Assembly: GCA_022824585.1 (NCBI GenBank) | Contig: JAJDZN010000074.1 | Coordinates: 1 to 50,026 of the forward strand | Source: Bryobacterales bacterium | GTDB taxonomy: Bacteria > Acidobacteriota > Terriglobia > Bryobacterales > UBA6623 | DNA length: 50,026 nt | Direction of reading: 5' to 3' | Part shown: positions 28,034 to 37,683 of the stretch, in pieces | How positions within the stretch are numbered: position 1 is the stretch's first letter | Layout: every line of letters begins with the position of its first letter | Notes under the pieces: model-generated | What the model was told of the DNA's origin: nothing | What the model saw: only the letters and a program-made list of their open reading frames with translations | Databases searched by the model: none | Translations under genes and position numbers: made by a program

Positions 28034-28387
28034 ATGACAGCAAGACTGAAGCTGATTCTGGCAACGCTGGCGCTCGCACCCGCCCCGGGGTGCTTCAGCA
28101 TCCAGGCTCCCTTGCCAACTCCGGCCCCCGTCCCAGCGCCCCGGCTTCCGCCCACACAACCCGGCTTCCATTACGTAGGGACCGCGGGTCAGTCAGACCC
28201 GGGCAATCGATTTCGGATCAATTCCGCCAGACGCTGCGGCGTCCTCGCCTCTCACACCGACTGGGCGCAAATCAGAGTAAATCGGCGGGCAAGGTGCAAT
28301 GCGTATGTCGTCTCTCACAGGAGCCATCGACTTCGACGTGACGGCGGGAGACACAATACAGGACGAAGAGCTCAGCCGTTCGGATAA
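28034..28387 (+). CDS. Possible lipoprotein, 3' part doubtful
   Basis: From ATG 28034 the protein begins MTARLKLILATLALAPAPGCFS, a plausible lipoprotein signal with the cysteine after PG, followed by a Pro-rich linker and FHYVGTAGQ. After about residue 60 the frame becomes Arg/Cys-rich and unlike a folded protein. Another frame nearby (28301-28399) reads GAIDFDVTAGDTIQDEELS and ends with a stop. A frameshift or decay is likely, either real or a sequence error. Confidence 0.4.
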   Translation: MTARLKLILATLALAPAPGCFSIQAPLPTPAPVPAPRLPPTQPGFHYVGTAGQSDPGNRFRINSARRCGVLASHTDWAQIRVNRRARCNAYVVSHRSHRLRRDGGRHNTGRRAQPFG

Positions 28388-28419
28388 CTATAATTGAATC
28401 AGATAGTTGGGCAAGAGAA

Positions 28420-28495
<76 letters not shown>

Positions 28496-28815
28496 AAACC
28501 TGCACTCATCATACCAGCCAGGGCCAGACGATGTGTCTGTCCGCGGCCTGCAGTTCCTTGGCCCTCAGGCATTCTCCGCGCCACGCCGATTCACCCCTGT
28601 CACGCCTCCGAATCCCAAGCCCTCCGGTTGAGCTACCACACCTCAGCCCGTACCGTCTGGAATCCGTCCGCGCCCGACTCGAACCAAGCTTCCGAGCCAG
28701 AACGGCCGCGTTGCCGAGGCAAGTATCGGTCGAGCCGATTGCGGCAGACTTGCGGGTATGGTGCGCTCGGAGCATTGCAGGGGTCCGCTGTGATACCGTG
28801 ACCGTGGGCAGCATA
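28496..28815. other. Intergenic with tRNA-like remnant
   Basis: About 320 bases between the tRNA-Ala and the oxidoreductase gene. A 14-base tRNA D-arm-like piece (ggtagctcaaccgg on the minus strand) lies at 28625-28638 with no full tRNA around it. The open frame through here is an upstream extension of the oxidoreductase frame and not a convincing gene. Confidence 0.4.
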
Positions 28816-30150
28816 ATGACCGCCCCACCGAGCGACGAGCACTCGACTCCCCCGGCTGACGGGGCACCCAGTCCCATCAGCCGACGCTCCTTCATGGGAG
28901 CCGGCGCGGCCTCCGCGATCGCCGCCGGTACGTCTGGCGCAGCCGCGCCGAGCGACCGGGTGAACCTCGGCATGATCGGAGTCGGCGGACGCGGCCGGAG
29001 CCTGCTGCGCGGGCTCGCCACCTTGCCGGACGTGGACGTGTCCTACATCTGTGATGCGGATCAAGCATCTTTGGAGCGCGCTCGCCAGATCCTGACCGAG
29101 GCGGACAAGCCGCAGCCACGAACCACCTACGACATGCGTCACCTATTCGACGACGCCGAGGTCGACGCCGTCGTCGTGGCGACGCCGGACCATTGGCATG
29201 CTCCGGCCGCGATCCTGGCCTGTGACGCGGGCAAGGATGTCTACGTCGAGAAGCCCCCCTCGCACAACATCCGCGAGGGCCGGCTAATGCTCGACGCGGC
29301 CCGGCGCAACGCGCGCATCGTGCAAGTTGGCACGCAGTCGCGCAGCCGTCCGTCCACTCGCAAGGGAATCGAGATCGCGCACTCGGGGGCACTGGGCGAC
29401 GTTCTGATGGCGAAGGCGTGGAACGTCCAGCTCCGCAAGAACATCGGCCACAAGCCGAACTCACCCGTGCCCGAAGGGGTCGACTACGACACATGGCTGG
29501 GCCCCGCTCCTTGGATCCCCTTCAACGAGAACCGCTTCCACTACAACTGGCACTGGCATTGGCACTTCGGCACGGGCGACGCCGGCAACGACGGCGCGCA
29601 CCAACTCGATATCGCCCGCTGGGCGCTGGGCGTGGACTTCCCCAAGAGCGCCAGCGGCATGGGCGCGAAGATCTTCTTCGACGACGACCAGCAGACTCCC
29701 GACACGATGAACGTGACTTTCCAGTACGGCGGCAAGGCCCTGATCTGGGAAATGCGCATCTGGAATCCGTACGGAATGGAGGAGCAGGACAATGGCGTTG
29801 CCGTCTATGGCACGGATGCGTCGATCCAGATCGGCAGATGGAATCGGCGCTGGGGCTACAAGCTGTACGACAATAAGGGCAAGCTGGTTGAGCACAACGA
29901 CGCGGATGACGAGTCGGACGATCACGTGCGGGACTTCATCGAGTGCGTCCGCACTCGCGAGCTGCCTGCGGCCGACATCGCAACAGGGCACCTTTCCGCG
30001 ATCCACTGCCACCTAGCGAACATCGTGTCCCGCACAGGCCGAACTCTGGCTTTCGACCAAGAGACCGAGACCATCGTGGGCGATCCCCACGCAAACCTGT
30101 ACGTCAAGCGTGCCTACCGCACGCACTGGAGCACCCCCAAAGGAGCCTAG
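28816..30150 (+). CDS. Tat-exported Gfo/Idh/MocA oxidoreductase
   Basis: A 444-residue protein from ATG 28816. The N-terminus carries a twin-arginine signal: SRRSFMGAG followed by a small-residue hydrophobic stretch ending GAAAP. The Rossmann part has LGMIGVGGRGRSLL (dinucleotide-binding GxGGRG), VDVSYICDAD and VDAVVVATPDHWHAP; the conserved EKP motif is in KDVYVEKPPSHN. The C-terminal GFO_IDH_MocA domain follows (HWHWHFGTGDAGNDGAHQLD). Exported members of this family in Acidobacteriota and Planctomycetota use a tightly bound NAD(P) on sugars or inositols. The substrate is not known. Confidence 0.9.
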   Translation: MTAPPSDEHSTPPADGAPSPISRRSFMGAGAASAIAAGTSGAAAPSDRVNLGMIGVGGRGRSLLRGLATLPDVDVSYICDADQASLERARQILTEADKPQPRTTYDMRHLFDDAEVDAVVVATPDHWHAPAAILACDAGKDVYVEKPPSHNIREGRLMLDAARRNARIVQVGTQSRSRPSTRKGIEIAHSGALGDVLMAKAWNVQLRKNIGHKPNSPVPEGVDYDTWLGPAPWIPFNENRFHYNWHWHWHFGTGDAGNDGAHQLDIARWALGVDFPKSASGMGAKIFFDDDQQTPDTMNVTFQYGGKALIWEMRIWNPYGMEEQDNGVAVYGTDASIQIGRWNRRWGYKLYDNKGKLVEHNDADDESDDHVRDFIECVRTRELPAADIATGHLSAIHCHLANIVSRTGRTLAFDQETETIVGDPHANLYVKRAYRTHWSTPKGA

Positions 30151-30341
30151 CGGAGACATCCGCACGACACATGCAGCCCGAATCGGACCCCGATCATCAA
30201 CCTCCGCGAAGCAAGCCCATTCGTCCCGGGCCCGGCCGGCATGGCGGCCGGTGGCTGTTCTGCGCTCCCCGAACCAGTCCAATAGCGAGTGTCCGCGAGC
30301 TGCGCTCGGGATCCGGCGGAATCCCCGCGAGCTAGGCCGCG

Positions 30342-31586
30342 ATGACCTACCTACTCATCTGCGGCGGCCTGACGGTCATGATCTCGGCCATCTGCTCGCT
30401 GCTTGAAGCCACGCTCTACTCCACGCGCATGAGCGCTCTGGAAGCGGAAAAGGCCGACGGCGAGCGAGCGGACAAGGCCGAACGGTTCATCGCGATGAAA
30501 GCTGACATCGCAAAGCCCACGTCCGCCATCTTGGTGCTCAACACCATCGCCAACACCGCCGGCGCAGCGATCTGCGGCATGCTGGCCGCGCGGCTGCTGG
30601 GGGCGCAATGGGTTCCCGCCTTCTCGGCCGGGCTCGTCTTGGCCATCCTGTTCATCGGCGAGATCCTGCCAAAGACCTATGGAGCGACGCACTGGAACTC
30701 AATCTGGCACAGGATCGTCTGGCCGCTGGCCTTCCTGCAAAAGGCCCTCTCACCCGCCGTCAAGATCACCCAGAAATTCGCGGACCTCTTCTCGGGAGCG
30801 CGCGGCACTCCCGCAATTACCGAAGACGAGATCCAAGCGAGCATCGAGCTGGGCGGGCAGTCCGGAGAGCTGACGCCCTCGGAGCTCCAGCTTCTCAGCG
30901 CCGTGTTCCGCTTCGACGACATGCTCACCCGGCAGGTCATGGTGCCTCGCCGCGACGTGGTGTTCTTGGACGTCCAAAAGCCAGCTTCGGAATGCTTCGA
31001 GCTTGCTCGCAACTCTCGCCACACTCGCTTTCCGCTGTGCGAGGGATCCCTGGACGAAGTCGTCGGGCTGGTGCACATCAAGGACCTGCTCGGCCTGGCG
31101 GCCGACGAGGATCTGGACCTGAGGTCGGTCTCCCGGGAGCTCTGCCATGTCCCCGAGACCATGCCGATCAGCCAGCTGATGCGCGAGATGCAAAACACCC
31201 ACCAGCACATGGCGCTCGTCGACGACGAGTACGGCTCGATAGTTGGCATCGTCACCATGGAGAACGTGGTCGAGCAGATTGTCGGCGCGGTGCAGGACGA
31301 ATTCGATTCGGAAGCGCCGGAAGTGGAGCAAGAGAGTCCGGGAGTGTACTTGGTGAACGGCTCGGTGCCCTTGGAGCGCCTCAACCGCGAGGTGAGGCTC
31401 AGCCTCGAGTCGACTGACGTGGACACTCTCTCGGGCCTTCTGGTGAGCCGCATCGGACGCCTGCTGGAGGCTGGCGACACGGTGGAGCTGGAAGGCGCTG
31501 CCGCCGAGGTCATGGAGGAACAGGGCGGGCACGCGGTCCGGGTCAAGTTGACGGTCCAGTCCGGCGACGAGGGCTCAGATTCGTAG
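30342..31586 (+). CDS. CNNM/CorC-type membrane protein (DUF21-CBS)
   Basis: A 414-residue protein. Residues about 1-170 form the DUF21/CNNM membrane domain with about four hydrophobic segments (LICGGLTVMISAICSLLEAT, AGAAICGMLAARLL, FSAGLVLAILFIGEILPKT, where GEILPKT is a hallmark). Two CBS repeats cover about 200-310 (RQVMVPRRDVVFLDV, HTRFPLCEGSLDEVVGLVHIKDLL, HMALVDDEYGSIVGIVTMENVVE). The C-terminal CorC_HlyC domain ends the protein. The family is linked to magnesium/cobalt transport; many are labelled hemolysins without evidence. Confidence 0.9.
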   Translation: MTYLLICGGLTVMISAICSLLEATLYSTRMSALEAEKADGERADKAERFIAMKADIAKPTSAILVLNTIANTAGAAICGMLAARLLGAQWVPAFSAGLVLAILFIGEILPKTYGATHWNSIWHRIVWPLAFLQKALSPAVKITQKFADLFSGARGTPAITEDEIQASIELGGQSGELTPSELQLLSAVFRFDDMLTRQVMVPRRDVVFLDVQKPASECFELARNSRHTRFPLCEGSLDEVVGLVHIKDLLGLAADEDLDLRSVSRELCHVPETMPISQLMREMQNTHQHMALVDDEYGSIVGIVTMENVVEQIVGAVQDEFDSEAPEVEQESPGVYLVNGSVPLERLNREVRLSLESTDVDTLSGLLVSRIGRLLEAGDTVELEGAAAEVMEEQGGHAVRVKLTVQSGDEGSDS

Positions 31587-31596
31587 GGCCCGCGGG

Positions 31597-32619
31597 CTAG
31601 AAGACGACTCCAAGACCTGTGACGACGCCGTAGTCGTTGCGCGCGACCAGCGCCGCCGGCCGCGTGTCGTAGCGGTCAAACAGGCGCAGCGAGTAAGTGA
31701 AACGGCCCGCGATCGGCACGCGGAACGTCCCGTCGTACTCGACGCGGACGTCGGAGCCATCCAGCAGGCTGGGATGGATCGTCAGCTGGGTGTCCACGCT
31801 GACCACACCCAGCAGCAGAGTGGACCACTCCACTCCGCCGAAGGACTCGAGGGTCGATTGGTTGGCTTGCTCGCGCAGCCGCTCGTGAACGTAGGCGATG
31901 CCGCCAAGCAGCGAGAGCTTCGTATTGGCGCTACTCCGCACCCGCCAGCCCATGCCGCCGCCGAGCCGGCTGCGCAGGTTCAGCAGACGGCGCTCGTTGC
32001 GTTCAAGGCCGGTCAGCCCGTAGGCGAAGCTCCGGTCGTTGAGGAAGCGGTCAAGGCGCGCGTTGAGAGCATGCCGGCTTTGGGAGCGGGCCCCGTCCTG
32101 CCTGGCAAACAGCGAGTTGATCCGCCCTGAGAACCGGTATTGCGCGGAGGTATAGCCCGCCCTGATTCCGGTTGAGGACTGCATCTGGTTCTGGTTGCCT
32201 CTGGCAACGCTGAAGCCGATGTCCGCCGAACCGTCCAGTGCCGAGATCACCCTCCGCGTGCCGCGCTGGCGCTCCCCGCGCACTACCCGAGCGACCTCCC
32301 TCGACGGGAGGGTTACCGGCTCGCGCGACTGCTGCGCGATCACGACACGGGCGCCTTCGAAGGTCAGCCGACCGTCGAGACGCTGTCCGTGCGCCGTCAA
32401 CACCGAAAAGTCCGCGTCGCTCTGGATCTCCCGAACGTCGCTCCACGCTATCTGCACCGTGCCGGCAAGGTTCGATTGCAGCGTCAGCATGCCTTCCGAG
32501 ACCCGGCGCACAGTGCCGGTCAGTCGATCCCCGTTGGTCAGCGTGACGATATCCGCCGGCAAGAGCCCCGGGCTCGCAAGCGCAAGGAGAAGGCCGAGTA
32601 AGGTTCGAATGGAATACAT
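31597..32619 (-). CDS. DUF481 outer-membrane protein (YdiY-like)
   Basis: A 340-residue exported protein. A signal peptide (MYSIRTLLGLLLALASPGLLPAD split, to about residue 22) is followed by a small beta domain with TLTNGDRLTGTV and LAGTVQIAWSDVREI, then a predicted beta-barrel from about 135 with alternating hydrophobic strands. The chain ends in phenylalanine (VVTGLGVVF), as outer-membrane barrels do. This matches DUF481 proteins, which are salt-induced or of unknown role. It converges on the CNNM gene with a ten-base gap. Confidence 0.82.
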   Translation of the reverse strand: MYSIRTLLGLLLALASPGLLPADIVTLTNGDRLTGTVRRVSEGMLTLQSNLAGTVQIAWSDVREIQSDADFSVLTAHGQRLDGRLTFEGARVVIAQQSREPVTLPSREVARVVRGERQRGTRRVISALDGSADIGFSVARGNQNQMQSSTGIRAGYTSAQYRFSGRINSLFARQDGARSQSRHALNARLDRFLNDRSFAYGLTGLERNERRLLNLRSRLGGGMGWRVRSSANTKLSLLGGIAYVHERLREQANQSTLESFGGVEWSTLLLGVVSVDTQLTIHPSLLDGSDVRVEYDGTFRVPIAGRFTYSLRLFDRYDTRPAALVARNDYGVVTGLGVVF

Positions 32620-32726
32620 GGGAAGAGAGCTAGAGCACCCGCAGTCCTAGAGGCGGACAGCGAGCCTGTTCTCTCACTCTAAAGCCCGGAGGCAGCGCGA
32701 GCGGACGCGCCTGCTACAGTCGAGGC

Positions 32727-33599
32727 CTAGTGGCTGGGGCGCGCGTCCGAGGTGGTCGGATCGCCCGGCTGGGGCAGCCGCGGGGGAGGCGGGATAAGCC
32801 CTTCGGGATCAAACAGCCTTCCAGGCAGGTAGTCCGAGACGCGCGGGCCTTGCAGGGCGCGCACCTTGATGTTGCGGTACCACACCGGGTGGTTGTGGTG
32901 CGTCAGAGCAATGTGACCGGGCCCCTTGAACCCGAACCCCGGCACGCGCTTGAACTTGGTCTGCTCGACGCGCGCAAACATTTCCGGCGAGTTGAACTCG
33001 TACTCCAGGATCTTCGCGCCGTTCAGCCAGTGTTCGCCGTGGGTGCCCCGGACTACGATGCGCGAGGTGTTCCATTCGCCCGCAGGACGAACCGGCTTGT
33101 CTGCGACTGGCTTGTACAGCAGGTACAGCGAGCCACAGGCGGAGTATTCCCAACCGCGCTTGCGACGGTTCAGATTGTCATCGTCCAAGAGTTGATACTC
33201 CGGGCCGGTAGCCCTCAGCATCGAGCGCCGCTTGGCATCCGGACTCAGGTGGGGCCGGTAACCGGGTCCGGCCCAAGCCTTCTGAACCAGGTACTTGACA
33301 CCGCTGTTTCCACCCTTGACAAGCTTCCAATCGAAGGTCAGCTCGAAATTCTCGAACTGGCTCACGGTGACGATGTCGCCGCCGCTGTTGTCGGACAAGG
33401 TCCGGATCGTGCCGTCCTCGATCGCCCACGAACTGGTGGGAAACGGGGTGTCCTGGAAGCCCTCCCAGCCCGTGGAGGTCGAGCCGTCGAAGAGCAGTTG
33501 CCAGCCTTGGAGCTTTTCCGCATCGGTCAGGCTGTTGTGCGATGGTTCGGCGAGTGCGAGGCTGGCAGCGAGGGCCGCTAGCAGGATGGTGCGCAGCAT
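32727..33599 (-). CDS. Exported DUF1080 (3-keto-disaccharide hydrolase-like) protein
   Basis: A 290-residue exported protein with a signal peptide (LAALAASLALA). The DUF1080 lectin-like domain starts with GWQLLFDGSTSTGWEGF and continues IEDGTIRTLSD, FENFELTFDWKLVKGGNSGVKY and GEWNTSRIVVRGTHGEHWLNG, then GPGHIALTHHNHPVWYRNIKV, the family order. Characterised members cleave 3-keto-glucosides; others are lectin-like. The C-terminus is Pro-rich. It lies 45 bases downstream of the cytochrome-domain gene on the same strand, a common pairing. Confidence 0.9.
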   Translation of the reverse strand: MLRTILLAALAASLALAEPSHNSLTDAEKLQGWQLLFDGSTSTGWEGFQDTPFPTSSWAIEDGTIRTLSDNSGGDIVTVSQFENFELTFDWKLVKGGNSGVKYLVQKAWAGPGYRPHLSPDAKRRSMLRATGPEYQLLDDDNLNRRKRGWEYSACGSLYLLYKPVADKPVRPAGEWNTSRIVVRGTHGEHWLNGAKILEYEFNSPEMFARVEQTKFKRVPGFGFKGPGHIALTHHNHPVWYRNIKVRALQGPRVSDYLPGRLFDPEGLIPPPPRLPQPGDPTTSDARPSH

Positions 33600-33644
33600 G
33601 GTTGATCCCGAGGTTCAAGCATAGCCGATCGAGCGCTCGCGGGC

Positions 33645-36600
33645 TCAGCGCACAAACAAGAATTCCGCCGCGTTGAAGACGGCATGAGCGAGATCGGCCC
33701 AGATAGCCGGGTCGTCGAGCCCCGGCGAATCCCGCAAGCGCACCTGGCTAGCCAGAAAACCTTCGATCTCTGAGAATTCTGACTCTTCCGGCGGTCGGCC
33801 GTAGGCCCGCAGGTACATGTCTGCGATGCGCTCCTGCGTGCCCTCATGCGCCTGCAGCGTGCGCTCGGCCCAAAGCCGGGCCTGCCCGTTGACGAACTCG
33901 TTGTTGAGCATCAGCAGCGCTTGGGAAGCCACGGCCGAGACACCCCTGCGGCCCTCGGTCGAGATCGGCAAGGGGTAGTCGAAGGCCAGGAAGAGCGGCG
34001 GCAGGAAGTTGCGCCGCACCTGCAGGTAGACGCTGCGCCGGCCGAGGCCGTCCAGCGGCCCCGACGCGGGCTTGCCACGGCCGTCCTGGTACTCGCTGAT
34101 GTGCGGCGGCACTCCGGGCCCGCCCACGGACGGGTCCAACGCCCCGGAGACCGCCAGCAGCGAATCGCGGATGGCCTCGGCCTCAAGGCGCCGGACCGGG
34201 AAGTGCGACAGCAGGCGGTTCGACGGGTCCATCGCTCTGGCCCTCTCCGACGGCGCGCTGGACGCCCGGTACGTGCTCGACAGAACGATCTCGCGGTGCA
34301 GGTCCTTGACCGACCAGCCCGAGTCCATGAATTTTCGCGCCAGGAAGTCCAGCAGGGCGGGGTGCGTGGGCTGCTCTCCCATGCGGCCGAAATTGTCCGG
34401 GCTCGCAACGATGCCGCGGCCGAAGTGATGGTGCCATACGCGATTGGCCATCACGCGGGCGGTGAGCGGGTTCTTCTCGCTGGCCACCCACTGCGCCAGT
34501 TCCAAGCGCCCCGAGCCGTTGCGGTAGGGCTCTTGCTCGCTGCCGGCGATCGCCTGCAAGAACTGGCGCGGAGCGATCTCGCCCGCGTTCTTGTGGTTGC
34601 CGCGGATGTGGACCGGCGAGTCGGCGGGCCGCCAGTCCCGGCTCGACATCGCGAACTTCGAAGCGGGCACGGCTTGGTCGAGCCCGTCGCGGCGGGACAC
34701 GAGTCCGGAATAGCGCCGAAGTTCGTCCCCGGCGAGGAATTCGGCCGCTTGCTCGCGCCGGAGGTGGCCGAGAATTCCCGAAAGCAGCGCGTCGTCCGCC
34801 GGACCGCTTGCCGCCGCGGACAGTGTTCGGGCGAGAGCCTCGTAGGCGAGCGCGAGATCGGGCAGGGAACGAATCGTCTCGCCAGCCAGCAGGTCCAAGA
34901 TCCGGGCATTGACGGGTCCGGCAATCGGCGGGGGCTCGGGCGCGGACGAAAATACGACTTGGTCCACCGCGATCGAGCCCGCCCGGTCTCGGTCCACGAT
35001 CTCGATCGAGCAAATGCGCCCGCGCTCCTTGGTCATCGCGATGGTGTGCCAGCGCAGGCGGCCGCTGCCGTCGGGCATGGCATGCCCCGACTTGTGCTCG
35101 TCCGCGATCACGGTGAAGCGCGCCGGGGCGTCTTCCTTGAGACGGCGGTCGTATTGCGGACCCGCCAGCCGCACGTGGACATACCTGGCGGGCATGCGGA
35201 ACTTCTCCGTGGTGAGGGTTCCCACCAGTGCGTCAGCGCCGTTTCCGGAAGATGCTGCCACCGCCTGGCCCCAATGGCCGCCCAGCCGCTGAGCAGGCGG
35301 GACGCTCCGAACCGGGCCGGATCCGAAACCGGCGCCGTTCACGGTCCACTTGCCAAAGCCGCCCTCGAAGTCTTCGAAGATCTCGTCCCCTCGCTCGCTC
35401 CAAAGCTGGTGGCTGCGATCCGCCTTAGCCGCCCATTCGGCCATTTCTTGCCGCATGCCGGCGAGCAGTTTCCCGAAGTCGGCAGCGCCTTCCGCAGCCT
35501 GCGATTCCGCTATCTTGGCGAACGGATACAGAGGGTGCGAAGGCTCCTCGACCGCATAAGCCAGTTCCGCCGCCAGACCGTCCGGATCTTCCGGGTCCGC
35601 TTCCTTCGACGCGGCAACGAGCCGATCAGCCAATCCCTCGGCGGCGCGGCTCCGGGCACCCTGCAGCATGCCGGCGATCTGTCCGTTGATCTCGCCAATC
35701 TCCCTGTCCGCCGCCCGAATCGCGCTCGCCCTTTCCGGGGAGTCGATGCAGGTCTCGTCCATATGCGTGGACGCTAGGATTCCGAACAGCGAGTAGTAGT
35801 CGGCCGTGGGGATCGGATCGAACTTGTGGTCATGACAGCGGGCGCAGGCGACCGTCAAGCCTTGGGTCGCCTTGGTCAACACGTCGATCTGGTTGTCGAT
35901 CTGGTCAGCCCGCGCCTTGACCGAGTCGGTCGGGGAATTGAGGACCTCCCACAGCCAGTACATGCCGGAAGCGATCGGATTGACGTAGTGCGTGCCGTCC
36001 GCCGACAGCCTCGGCGGCATGAGGTCGCCGGCGATCTGCTCCTGCAGGAAGCGGTTGTAGGGCAGGTCGGCGTTGAACGACTCGATGACGTAGTCGCGGA
36101 ACCGCCAAGCATCGAGCTTGTTGTTGTCGAATTCGTGACCGTTGGTCTCGGCCCAGCGCACCAAGTCCAGCCAGTGTCGCCCCCAGCGCTCCCCGTAATG
36201 CGGCGAGCCGAGCAGCCTTTCGACGACGCGCGAGTACGCCCCCGGAGCCCGGTCGGCCAGAAACTCCTCCAGCTCGGCTGGGGTCGGCGGCAAGCCGGTC
36301 AGATCGAACGTGACCCGTCGCAGCAGCGTCCGCCGGTCGGCTCCGTCAGGCGCTTCCAATCCCTCGGCCTCCAGCCGGGCGAGGATGAACCGATCCATGT
36401 CAGCGCGCGCCCAGTCCGTGTTGCTTACCTCAGGCCACGCCGGCCGGCCTACCGGGCGAAAACTCCAGAACTGCCGACCCTCCTCTAGATCGATGCCGGC
36501 TTGTTCAACCTCCGGCGCCGTCGCGGAGCGAGGATCCGGCGCGCCCATCCGAATCCAAGCCTCGAGGTTGCGCACTTCCTCGTCCGACAGCCTGCCCGAC

Positions 36601-36893
36601 GGAGGCATTTTCAAGTCGATCGAGGCATACGAGACCGCTTTCAGCAGCAGGCTGGAAGAAGGATCGCCCGGCGTGATCGCAGGCCCTCGGCTGCCGCCTT
36701 GCAGGAGCGATTCCTTGGAGTCAAGCCTCAGCTGCCCCATGGCCATGGTGTCACCGCTGTGGCAGGCGTAGCACTTCTCGGCCAGCAGCGGCCGAATGTG
36801 GCGCTCGAAATGCTCAAGGCCTGCCGATTCTTGGGCGGACAGGGCTGGGAGCAGCAGCAGTGCACCCGAATACAAGAATAGTTGTCTCAACAT
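33645..36893 (-). CDS. Cytochrome-domain DUF1549/DUF1553 protein (PSD1/PSCyt type)
   Basis: A 1082-residue exported protein from ATG 36893 (signal to about LSAQE). One haem c site CYACH lies at 41-45 in a PSCyt1 domain. A DUF1549 region follows (DRFILARLEAEGLEAP, LRRVTFDLTGLPPTPAELEEFL, SPHYGERWGRHWLDLVRWAE), then CARCHDHKFDPIPTADYYSL (a second CxxCH), a lectin-like middle, and DUF1553 at the C-terminus (RVMANRVWHHHFGRGIV, SSTYRASS, RRSVYLQVRRNFLPP). It is probably periplasmic and involved in polysaccharide or sugar oxidation. The usual partner DUF1501 gene is absent here. Confidence 0.9.
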   Translation of the reverse strand: MLRQLFLYSGALLLLPALSAQESAGLEHFERHIRPLLAEKCYACHSGDTMAMGQLRLDSKESLLQGGSRGPAITPGDPSSSLLLKAVSYASIDLKMPPSGRLSDEEVRNLEAWIRMGAPDPRSATAPEVEQAGIDLEEGRQFWSFRPVGRPAWPEVSNTDWARADMDRFILARLEAEGLEAPDGADRRTLLRRVTFDLTGLPPTPAELEEFLADRAPGAYSRVVERLLGSPHYGERWGRHWLDLVRWAETNGHEFDNNKLDAWRFRDYVIESFNADLPYNRFLQEQIAGDLMPPRLSADGTHYVNPIASGMYWLWEVLNSPTDSVKARADQIDNQIDVLTKATQGLTVACARCHDHKFDPIPTADYYSLFGILASTHMDETCIDSPERASAIRAADREIGEINGQIAGMLQGARSRAAEGLADRLVAASKEADPEDPDGLAAELAYAVEEPSHPLYPFAKIAESQAAEGAADFGKLLAGMRQEMAEWAAKADRSHQLWSERGDEIFEDFEGGFGKWTVNGAGFGSGPVRSVPPAQRLGGHWGQAVAASSGNGADALVGTLTTEKFRMPARYVHVRLAGPQYDRRLKEDAPARFTVIADEHKSGHAMPDGSGRLRWHTIAMTKERGRICSIEIVDRDRAGSIAVDQVVFSSAPEPPPIAGPVNARILDLLAGETIRSLPDLALAYEALARTLSAAASGPADDALLSGILGHLRREQAAEFLAGDELRRYSGLVSRRDGLDQAVPASKFAMSSRDWRPADSPVHIRGNHKNAGEIAPRQFLQAIAGSEQEPYRNGSGRLELAQWVASEKNPLTARVMANRVWHHHFGRGIVASPDNFGRMGEQPTHPALLDFLARKFMDSGWSVKDLHREIVLSSTYRASSAPSERARAMDPSNRLLSHFPVRRLEAEAIRDSLLAVSGALDPSVGGPGVPPHISEYQDGRGKPASGPLDGLGRRSVYLQVRRNFLPPLFLAFDYPLPISTEGRRGVSAVASQALLMLNNEFVNGQARLWAERTLQAHEGTQERIADMYLRAYGRPPEESEFSEIEGFLASQVRLRDSPGLDDPAIWADLAHAVFNAAEFLFVR

Positions 36894-37051
36894 TTGAAGC
36901 TTTAGATAAATCATAAGTCCTAGCCAGCCGACCCGCCGACGATGCGGCGACGTTGGGCCGGCTCGCGCACGTCGCGGGAGTCGGTCGCGCGCAAGAGCCG
37001 AAACCGGCTTCCGCCAGCGAGATCAGTCCACCGAGGCTCTATAGTGGTTCA

Positions 37052-37594
37052 GTGCAGCTGTACCATGTCCCCTCCCTCGCGATCGCTCTGGCAGGAGCGG
37101 CGCTTGCGCAGCAGGAGGGCATGATCCCCCGCTGGCAGGTCGAAGAGCTGTCCCAGGGCGTTGTGCAGAACATGGAGACCGCGAGAAAGGTCGTGGCACA
37201 GCTACAGCCGCAGGAATGGGTCCAAGACGGAGCGCCGAGCGCCTACATCGACCAGCACAAGGCCCTGCTGCAGGAAATGGCGCAGGTCAGCCTGGCGGCG
37301 CAGGCATTGGGCCGCGATCCCGAGCGCCTCACCTATGCGATGGACACGTTCCTCTGGCTGGATCGCACAGATTCGCTCATGGGCTCGATAGCGGCCGGCG
37401 CGCGCCAGTACTACAACGCAGCCGTGGCGGAGCTGCTGGATTCCGCCCGCAACCGCAATGCGGACGGCATCGCGACCGTCAAGCAATACCTGCGCCAGCT
37501 GGCCGAGCACGTAGAGAGTTCGATGAGCGTGGCGCACCGAGAGGCCCAGCGCTGCCGGGAGGCAATCGTCTCCCAACCGCCGGCCGGGCAGTAG
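37052..37594 (+). CDS. Exported helical protein, unknown
   Basis: A 180-residue protein starting at GTG 37052, which gives a signal peptide VQLYHVPSLAIALAGAALAQ; the frame is open upstream but without a fitting start. The mature part is entirely helical (EELSQGVVQNMETARKVVAQL, HKALLQEMAQVSLAAQALG, NRNADGIATVKQYLRQLAEHV) with little charge repetition. No family is recognised. It stands alone between two minus-strand genes. Confidence 0.6.
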   Translation: MQLYHVPSLAIALAGAALAQQEGMIPRWQVEELSQGVVQNMETARKVVAQLQPQEWVQDGAPSAYIDQHKALLQEMAQVSLAAQALGRDPERLTYAMDTFLWLDRTDSLMGSIAAGARQYYNAAVAELLDSARNRNADGIATVKQYLRQLAEHVESSMSVAHREAQRCREAIVSQPPAGQ

Positions 37595-37683
37595 GCGTCC
37601 GGGCGCGCCACAACCCGTACGCTCGCAAGCGCAGTCTTGCGCGGGCTTGGCCCGCCCCGCCGCGAACGCGGTTCGCAGAACGA

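Noticed and set aside
33846..35777. 643-codon plus-strand frame antisense to the cytochrome-domain gene
   Set aside because: Composition (Arg/Gly/Val-rich) and lack of domains mark it as the GC-rich shadow of the real gene.
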